In this document: piece by piece, positions 58,801 through 64,000 of the stretch
How positions within the stretch are numbered: the stretch's first letter is position 1
How the letters are laid out: every line of letters begins with the position of its first letter
DNA from: CAZGXI01 sp964529715
Lineage (GTDB): Bacteria > Chloroflexota > Anaerolineae > Aggregatilineales > Ch27
DNA length: 64,000 bases
Reading direction: 5' to 3'
Assembly (NCBI GenBank): GCA_964529715.1
Contig: CAZGXI010000010.1
Coordinates: 1 to 64,000 of the forward strand
The notes under the pieces: model-generated
What the model saw: the letters and a program-made list of their open reading frames with translations, nothing else
Told to the model about the DNA's origin: nothing
Databases searched by the model: none
Program-made: the position numbers and the translations under genes

Positions 58801-60230
58801 GGGAACTTCGCCGCCTGAGTGCAGCCCTGCTCACTGCTTATGCGCTGGTCGCCTTTGCCGCCTTTTATTGGAGCGTCGTCAGCGCAGATGCGCTGCGCCA
58901 GCGTGAAGACAATCCACGTCGGATCGAGGCAGAGGCCGCCATCTGGCGCGGCGAAATCTATGACCGGCGCGGCTTCCTGCTGGCAACGACCACCGTCACC
59001 TACGACGGACTGGCCCTGCGCCGCCTGTACCCCCACCCCGAAGTCGCGCCCGCCACCGGTTACTACAGCCGACGTTACGGGGTCAGCGGCATTGAAGCCG
59101 ATTACGATGCGCTGTTGCGCGGTGCGGAAGGACCAACCCCCTTTGAGGAATGGCAGCGCCAGGTTGTTCACCTGCCCACTGTCGGCGGAGACGTGCGCCT
59201 GACGCTAGACCTGGGCATTCAGGCAGCGGCAGCTAGGGCGCTCGGCGCGCACAGCGGCGCAGTTGTGCTGGCAACCATCCCCGACGGCGCGATCCGGGCC
59301 ATGGTCAGCGCGCCGATCTTCGACCCGAACACTCTGGATGAGAGTTGGGAAAAACTGGTTACTGCGCCAGACGCACCACTGCTGAACCGGGCCACTCAGG
59401 GCGTCTATCAGCCGGGCGGATTGCTGCAAACGGTGCTCCTGGCAACAGCCCTCTCGCGCCATGCCGAGGTTGATCTGCCGCTGCCGGGAGGGGCCGACCC
59501 CGTGACAGTCAATGGCCTGACCCTGACTTGTCTGCAAACACCCCCACCGGGCGACCTGACTCTGCGCGAAGCCTACGTCTACGGCTGTCCGGGGGCCTTC
59601 GCCCAAACGACGGCGCTGGTGGATGCCCAGGTTGTACAGGCAGCATTCTGGCGACTCGGCCTGCTGCTGCCCCCGACGCTCAATAGCTTGCAGACCGAGA
59701 CCAGCGACTCGCCGCTGGCGCTGTCTATCCTGCCAGACGAGGCTGCCTTAACGGCTGCGCTGGTCGGCCAGGGTGCGCTGACGGTCACGCCGCTCCAGGC
59801 ATTGGGGGTCATGGCGGCTATCGCCAATCAGGGCAATTTGCCGTCTTTTCGGCTCGTCGATGCGACCCGGCTGCCCGGCGAGGAGAATTGGTCGCCCGTC
59901 CGTCAGACCGGCCTGGCGCGCGCCGTCCTGACCCGGCAAACCGCCGAGCAGATACAGCTTGCCATGCAGACCGCCGCCGCCTCAGGAAATGCTGCCGCAG
60001 CACAGGCAGAGACGCGCTATCCCTTGCTAGGCCACACTGCCGCCGCCTTTTCTGGCCCGCAGGCTACGCCGCTGTACTGGTTCAGCGGGATGATCCGCTT
60101 CGACGATGGCAGTGCCGTTGTGGTCAACGTCGTGCTAGAAGACGCTGCCTCAGCCGACGAAGCCGCCCGCGTGGGCGGCCAGACTCTTGACGCTGCTGCT
60201 CGCCTCTTCGCGCCATCGACGGCAGATTAG
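58797..60230 (+). CDS. Penicillin-binding-protein homologue, catalytically dead
   Basis: A 477-residue PBP-like protein: one membrane helix at 8-27 (SAALLTAYALVAFAAFYWS), an early EIYDRRGFLLA, DLGIQAAAARAL, then the transpeptidase-like domain. Catalytic positions are lost: the SxxK motif reads PGGLLQ (G208 for Ser, Q211 for Lys), the SxN motif is CPG, and KTG is HTA (413-415). The fold and order are kept, and the gene is intact, so it is a pseudo-enzyme that may activate or regulate the SEDS partner rather than cross-link. Confidence 0.85.
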   Translation: MRELRRLSAALLTAYALVAFAAFYWSVVSADALRQREDNPRRIEAEAAIWRGEIYDRRGFLLATTTVTYDGLALRRLYPHPEVAPATGYYSRRYGVSGIEADYDALLRGAEGPTPFEEWQRQVVHLPTVGGDVRLTLDLGIQAAAARALGAHSGAVVLATIPDGAIRAMVSAPIFDPNTLDESWEKLVTAPDAPLLNRATQGVYQPGGLLQTVLLATALSRHAEVDLPLPGGADPVTVNGLTLTCLQTPPPGDLTLREAYVYGCPGAFAQTTALVDAQVVQAAFWRLGLLLPPTLNSLQTETSDSPLALSILPDEAALTAALVGQGALTVTPLQALGVMAAIANQGNLPSFRLVDATRLPGEENWSPVRQTGLARAVLTRQTAEQIQLAMQTAAASGNAAAAQAETRYPLLGHTAAAFSGPQATPLYWFSGMIRFDDGSAVVVNVVLEDAASADEAARVGGQTLDAAARLFAPSTAD

Positions 60231-60247
60231 GCTTCCATCCCAAAGAC

Positions 60248-60274
60248 GGGAACGCGCCGTGACGGCGCGCTCCC
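60248..60274. terminator. Hairpin between convergent genes
   Basis: CGCGCCG-TGA-CGGCGCG with outer GGGA/TCCC; no T run. It lies between the convergent PBP-like and CpXC genes. Confidence 0.5.
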
Positions 60275-60293
60275 GCACACTTTGTCCAGAAGA

Positions 60294-61661
60294 TCAGGAT
60301 ACCCCCGCGCCGACGATTTCGGCGGCTTGCTCACGTAGGTCAACCAGCCGCTGAGCCGTTGGCTGATCGCCGCGCGCCAGCAGGTCACGTACCAGCGCGT
60401 CCATCAGGTCGAGCAACCGGGGGCCAAAACCGGCGGCCTGCTCCTGAAGCATGGTCTGTGTCGCCTGGGGTGATTCCTGCGCCAGCAGGTCGCTGATAAA
60501 GCGCAATTCTGGCGGGGCATTTTCACGCACGACCCGCATCACGACGTCATAAACCTGCTTCAAGCGAGCCGAGGCAACCAGGTCCTGTTTTTGCTCGGCG
60601 GCCCGAATGTTGGCAGCCAGGATCGCCATAAAATTGTCGTCGATCAGCGGCAGGTTGCGCCGCACGGCTTCCTCGATGTCTGGGCTGTTGACAATCTCGC
60701 GCAGTACGTCGGCAGTTGCGTCCAGCATGGCCTGACGTTGTTGATCGATCAGCGCCGTCAGGTCCAACAGCCGGTCACGCAGCGCCTCCAACCTAGCCTT
60801 TTCACCATCACTGGCCCGGTTGAGCTGTTCGCTAAACTGCTGGAAAAAGGTATAGTCGAACAGCGGGCGTTCCAGACCTACCAATGCTTGCAAATGTGCA
60901 TCATCTTCGGCGAAGCGCAGCACCAACCCCATAAAATCCTGCCGGGTGGCGTTTTCCCCCAGTCCTTCCAGCGCCATAAGCACGTCCTGGATAGCCTGCT
61001 CTTCTTGCTGAGACTGCCGAATGGCCGTCTGACCAGCAGTGGAACCCTGGATCATCCGGTCGCGCACCGCCAGAATGCGCCGGGCCACGTCTTGACGCCC
61101 ATTCTGAAGCGCCGTCTCCGCTGCCGAAGTGATAATCTGGAACATCTCCAGGTCAATCTGGCTATCATATTGCGCAATCAGGGCAGGTAGATCGTCTTCA
61201 TCTGCCTGCAAGAACATTTCGATTAGGCGCATCTTGGCGCGCTGCTGCTCCAACATCTCCGGCGTGATGCCATCTGCCTGCAACACCGCCTCGACCAACC
61301 CCTGCAACGTCAGCACTGGACGGGGGCGCAGCAGATAACCGCGCCGCTGCTCAGCCGGCAGGCTGCTCATCAGACGGTTCACCAGATCGCCGATCACGCG
61401 CTCCTGCTCGGCCTGTGGCAACCCTAATTCCATCGGCACATGCACCAGCAGCAGCTCTTTAGCAGGATCGTGGTAGAGCAGCGGCGCGCCGAGCACGCTG
61501 CGAAAGCCGCAATGTGGGCAGACAGCCAGATTGATCTGTCCAGACAGCAGGCGGGCTTTGGCTGCCGGGTCGCGCCCGACATCGACAATCCGGTCAATGT
61601 TCACCTGAAAAGGCTGTTTACAGTTAGGGCAAGCAATGCTCGTCCCGCCAGGCTGGATCAT
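60294..61661 (-). CDS. CpXC-domain protein
   Basis: A 455-residue protein. Residues 8-55 form a CpXC zinc domain: CPNCKQPF and CPHCGFRS. The rest is helical (QADEDDLPALIAQYDSQIDL, DGEKARLEALRDRLLDLTALIDQQR, RQDVARRILAVRDRMIQG). CpXC proteins are found across Chloroflexota and related groups without known function. It overlaps the histidine kinase gene by four bases (ATGA). Confidence 0.85.
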   Translation of the reverse strand: MIQPGGTSIACPNCKQPFQVNIDRIVDVGRDPAAKARLLSGQINLAVCPHCGFRSVLGAPLLYHDPAKELLLVHVPMELGLPQAEQERVIGDLVNRLMSSLPAEQRRGYLLRPRPVLTLQGLVEAVLQADGITPEMLEQQRAKMRLIEMFLQADEDDLPALIAQYDSQIDLEMFQIITSAAETALQNGRQDVARRILAVRDRMIQGSTAGQTAIRQSQQEEQAIQDVLMALEGLGENATRQDFMGLVLRFAEDDAHLQALVGLERPLFDYTFFQQFSEQLNRASDGEKARLEALRDRLLDLTALIDQQRQAMLDATADVLREIVNSPDIEEAVRRNLPLIDDNFMAILAANIRAAEQKQDLVASARLKQVYDVVMRVVRENAPPELRFISDLLAQESPQATQTMLQEQAAGFGPRLLDLMDALVRDLLARGDQPTAQRLVDLREQAAEIVGAGVS

Positions 61662-63265
61662 GAAGTACTCCGTTCTCTGGATCGATACACTTGTTGTTTG
61701 GGAAGGGTAAAGTAAAACGTCGAACCCTGGCCCGGCGTACTGGTCACGCCGATTTCACCGCCGTGCGCCTCCACAATAGCGCGGGCGAGATACAGGCCCA
61801 GCCCGGTGCCTTTGGTCCGGCGAGCCAGCGCCCCGTCTACGCGGTAGAAACGCTCGAAGATGCGATCCCATTCGTCTTTGGGCAGGCCGACGCCCTGATC
61901 CTGTACGGTGACGCGCACGACATCGGGCAGCGTTTCCCCGCCGATGCGTACCATGCCGCCGTTGGGCGAATACTTGATGGCGTTGTCCAGCAGGTTGTCG
62001 ATCACCTGACGCAGCCGTTCCTCATCGCCGGGCACAAGCGGGAAATCAGACGGGAAATCAAGCTCAAACTGGTGGCGGCTGGCCTGCGTACTGAAGCGCG
62101 CCACAGACCGTTCCACCAGTTCGGGAATCGAGACCTCGCCCAACTTCAGGCGCATCCCCTCTGCCTGAAGTTTAGAGGCCGCCAGTAAATCCTCAATCAA
62201 GGCTGCCAGACGGTCGGCTTCTTCCTCGATTACGGCCAGGCTTTGCTGCACCACTGCCGGGTCCCACTGGGCATCCTCGCGCCGCAGCGTTCCAGCATAG
62301 CCCTTGATCAACGCGACGGGCGTTTTGAGTTCATGTGAAACGACGGAGATAAAGGTGGATTTCATCTCCTGGGCTTCACGGAAATGTGTGATGTCGCGCA
62401 CATTGACGATGACATTGAGCAACCGATTGTTCTCGTCCAACAAGGGGGCATAGGTAATACCGACACTGATCTGTGTGCCGTCTGGACGGGCGAGGTCGCC
62501 TTCCACGTAAAGTGTATCCACCGGACTGCCTTCGCGCGGCGACGGCCAACCGGACCGCATCGCTTCGGCCAGATCTACGCCTTGCGGGCGGCTGGCCCAG
62601 ACGATAATGGCGTCGTAGGGCTGACCGATCACTTGGTCGGCTGACCAACCGCTGATACGGCTCATGGCCTTATTGAACCGCTGAATGATCCGGTTGGCAT
62701 CCAGGATCATCACCCCGTCAGCACTGTGATCCAGGATGCTTGCCAGACGCTTACGCTCCCGATTGACCGCCGCATACAACCGGGCGTTATGCACCGCAAT
62801 CGCGGCCTGATCGGCAAAACTTTGCAGGATCAACCGGTCATTGGGCGTGGTCGCGCCGGTAAAGGTGCGGAAGACATAGATCATCCCGATGAATTCTTGC
62901 GCCAGGTACATCGGCAAGACGACCGCCTGGCGCAGCGGCAAATTTAACGCACGCGCTACCTGCGCCAGCTTGCGATCAAAATCGGGAACGTAAAAACCCT
63001 CCGCAGAAACGTTGGCCTGCCCGGTCAGCAGCGGCTCAAAAACGCCTACACGCTCGGCATCCACGCCGATCAGCGCCCGCGCCCGCAGCGTTTGCTGATC
63101 GTCCTCCCGCAAGGCAATCAGCCCAACCTCGCCCGACAGCATGACGACCGACGCCTGCAAAACCAGGCGCAACACTTCGCCCAGGTCAAGCTGGGCGGTC
63201 ATGGCGCGAGTAATTTCCAGCAGATAATCCCGCTGGCGGACGCGGAAATCGGGTAACAGCAACAT
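61658..63265 (-). CDS. GAF-PAS sensor histidine kinase
   Basis: A 535-residue soluble kinase. Residues about 15-170 are a GAF domain, about 180-320 a PAS domain (LDHSADGVMILDANRIIQRFNKAMSRISGW), then H-box VVSHELKTPVALIKGY, N-box VIDNLLDNAIKYSPNG, DQGVGLPKDEW and GTGLGLYLARAIVEAHGG. No membrane helix. The ATG at 63265 follows an extended -10 by eight bases, so its mRNA may be leaderless; 63283 is an alternative start. No cognate regulator is adjacent. Confidence 0.9.
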   Translation of the reverse strand: MLLLPDFRVRQRDYLLEITRAMTAQLDLGEVLRLVLQASVVMLSGEVGLIALREDDQQTLRARALIGVDAERVGVFEPLLTGQANVSAEGFYVPDFDRKLAQVARALNLPLRQAVVLPMYLAQEFIGMIYVFRTFTGATTPNDRLILQSFADQAAIAVHNARLYAAVNRERKRLASILDHSADGVMILDANRIIQRFNKAMSRISGWSADQVIGQPYDAIIVWASRPQGVDLAEAMRSGWPSPREGSPVDTLYVEGDLARPDGTQISVGITYAPLLDENNRLLNVIVNVRDITHFREAQEMKSTFISVVSHELKTPVALIKGYAGTLRREDAQWDPAVVQQSLAVIEEEADRLAALIEDLLAASKLQAEGMRLKLGEVSIPELVERSVARFSTQASRHQFELDFPSDFPLVPGDEERLRQVIDNLLDNAIKYSPNGGMVRIGGETLPDVVRVTVQDQGVGLPKDEWDRIFERFYRVDGALARRTKGTGLGLYLARAIVEAHGGEIGVTSTPGQGSTFYFTLPKQQVYRSRERSTS

Positions 63266-63273
63266 GATAGCCG

Positions 63274-63282
63274 ATTGTAACA
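63274..63282 (-). promoter_or_regulatory. Extended -10 promoter of the GAF-PAS kinase gene
   Basis: Minus strand TGTTACAAT, ending eight bases before the ATG at 63265. The -35 is weak. Confidence 0.5.
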
Positions 63283-63354
63283 CGCACCGGGATCGGATGT
63301 AAGGGCCAGGGTGCGTTCTATCGTGGTTCTAATGCATCAAATCAAACGGGCAGC

Positions 63355-64000
63355 TCAATCGCTGCCGGAGGCTGCTTCTTCGAGCCGCCGGAGGGCCAGC
63401 GTGGCTGCGCCGATGATCGCCACGTCGTCACCCAGCGCCGCTAACACAATCGGGGTATGTTCCCAGTAGGCCGGGGCCAACGCATGTTGCCGGATGGCTT
63501 CACGCATCGGGTCGAAGAGCAGGTCGCCCAGGGTACTCACCCCGCCGCCGATCACGAAAATCGTGGGGTTAAAGAGGTGCATCAGGCTGGTGATACCATA
63601 GCCGATCAGCCGCCCGGTGTGGCGCACCACGTCCAGCGCCAGCGCATCGCCAGCCAGCGCGGCATCGCCTACTGTCTTGCCGGTAACGGCGCTCAGGTCG
63701 CCACCGACCATCTCGGTAATGCGCGACGACTCCCCAGCTTGAATGCGCGCCACCGCCCGCCGGGCCATCGCCGGACCGGCGGCCTCTTTTTCTAGCGACG
63801 AGGCGCGATCCCCTTCGACGACCATAATCATATGCCCGACTTCAGCGCCAATCCCCGTTGCCCCTTCAAACAACCGCCCGTCAATCACGATGCCGCCGCC
63901 AATACCGGTGCTGATGGTCAGGTAGATGGCGTTCTTGTGGCCCTGTGCAGCTCCCTGATATACTTCGGCCAACGCGGCCACATTGGCGTCGTTGCCTAAA
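63355..64000 (-). CDS. ROK-family sugar kinase (5' end beyond window)
   Basis: About 215 C-terminal residues of a ROK protein: DANVAALAEVYQGAAQGHKNAIYLTISTGIGGGIV-like block (GNDAN, TISTGIGGG), GATGIGAEVGHM, and FVIGGGVSTLGDLLF. The usual zinc-binding CxCGxxGC of many ROK glucokinases is absent (EGDRASSLEKEAAGPAM at that place), as in some ROK subgroups. The N-terminal ATP-binding part is outside the window. It probably phosphorylates glucose or a related sugar. Confidence 0.85.
   Translation of the reverse strand, partial: LGNDANVAALAEVYQGAAQGHKNAIYLTISTGIGGGIVIDGRLFEGATGIGAEVGHMIMVVEGDRASSLEKEAAGPAMARRAVARIQAGESSRITEMVGGDLSAVTGKTVGDAALAGDALALDVVRHTGRLIGYGITSLMHLFNPTIFVIGGGVSTLGDLLFDPMREAIRQHALAPAYWEHTPIVLAALGDDVAIIGAATLALRRLEEAASGSD

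Overview
The window is high-GC bacterial DNA with dense genes and mixed strands. Gene content best fits a member of the Chloroflexota, perhaps Anaerolineae-like. This is inferred from the mix of genes (fhaA/fhaB-rodA-PBP cluster, long suf operon with an intein-rich sufB, tig-clpP-clpX, selenoprotein SelD, golvesin/M23 proteins), not from a marker phylogeny.

Region 1 (1-6950) is decayed accessory DNA. It holds the 5' half of an IS200/IS605-type tnpB, a truncated DUF5131 gene, a VapBC-like toxin-antitoxin pair, a set of phage-tail-like genes (one frameshifted) and a frameshifted, truncated PAPS-reductase-like gene. Two related palindromes (453-498 and 6880-6919) look like ends of the same transposon family.

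Region 2 (6955-15594) is the most notable part: a multi-subunit type III-D-like CRISPR locus without Cas10, Cas1 or Cas2. On the minus strand lie cas6 and a three-spacer array. Diverging on the plus strand is a tightly coupled operon: csx10, a small helical gene, two Cas7-type RAMP genes, a Csx19-like gene, a third Cas7-type RAMP gene, a second small helical gene and a helical-repeat/TIR protein. A lone, well-formed CRISPR repeat in the same orientation lies just past the terminator, so the effector operon sits between CRISPR repeats. With no Cas10 there should be no cyclic-oligoadenylate signal; the TIR protein is the obvious candidate effector.

Region 3 (15595-21260) has a broken small membrane gene, a frameshifted GTPase, an ABC-2 exporter (ATPase plus two permeases) behind a possible attenuator, and a receiver-histidine kinase. 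Region 4 (21270-34960) is core-like: tRNA-Leu(UAG), tig-clpP-clpX, a metallo-beta-lactamase-fold protein with altered metal site, an AAA+ ATPase, a response regulator, an epimerase, Nnr, small membrane proteins and an SRPBCC protein.

Region 5 (34998-48833) is tRNA-His(GTG), then a long minus-strand run led by sufC-sufB-sufD, a large membrane protein, sufS, sufU and a Rieske protein, followed by GDPD, ChbG-like and methyltransferase genes. SufB carries two inteins. The divergent sufT-like gene shares a palindromic control region. Region 6 (48886-64000) has two paralogous golvesin/M23 proteins, selenocysteine-containing SelD with a SECIS-like hairpin, the fhaA-fhaB cluster with a predicted leaderless promoter, an SDR, mtnP, rodA/ftsW paired with a PBP that has lost its catalytic residues, a CpXC protein, a GAF-PAS histidine kinase and part of a ROK kinase.
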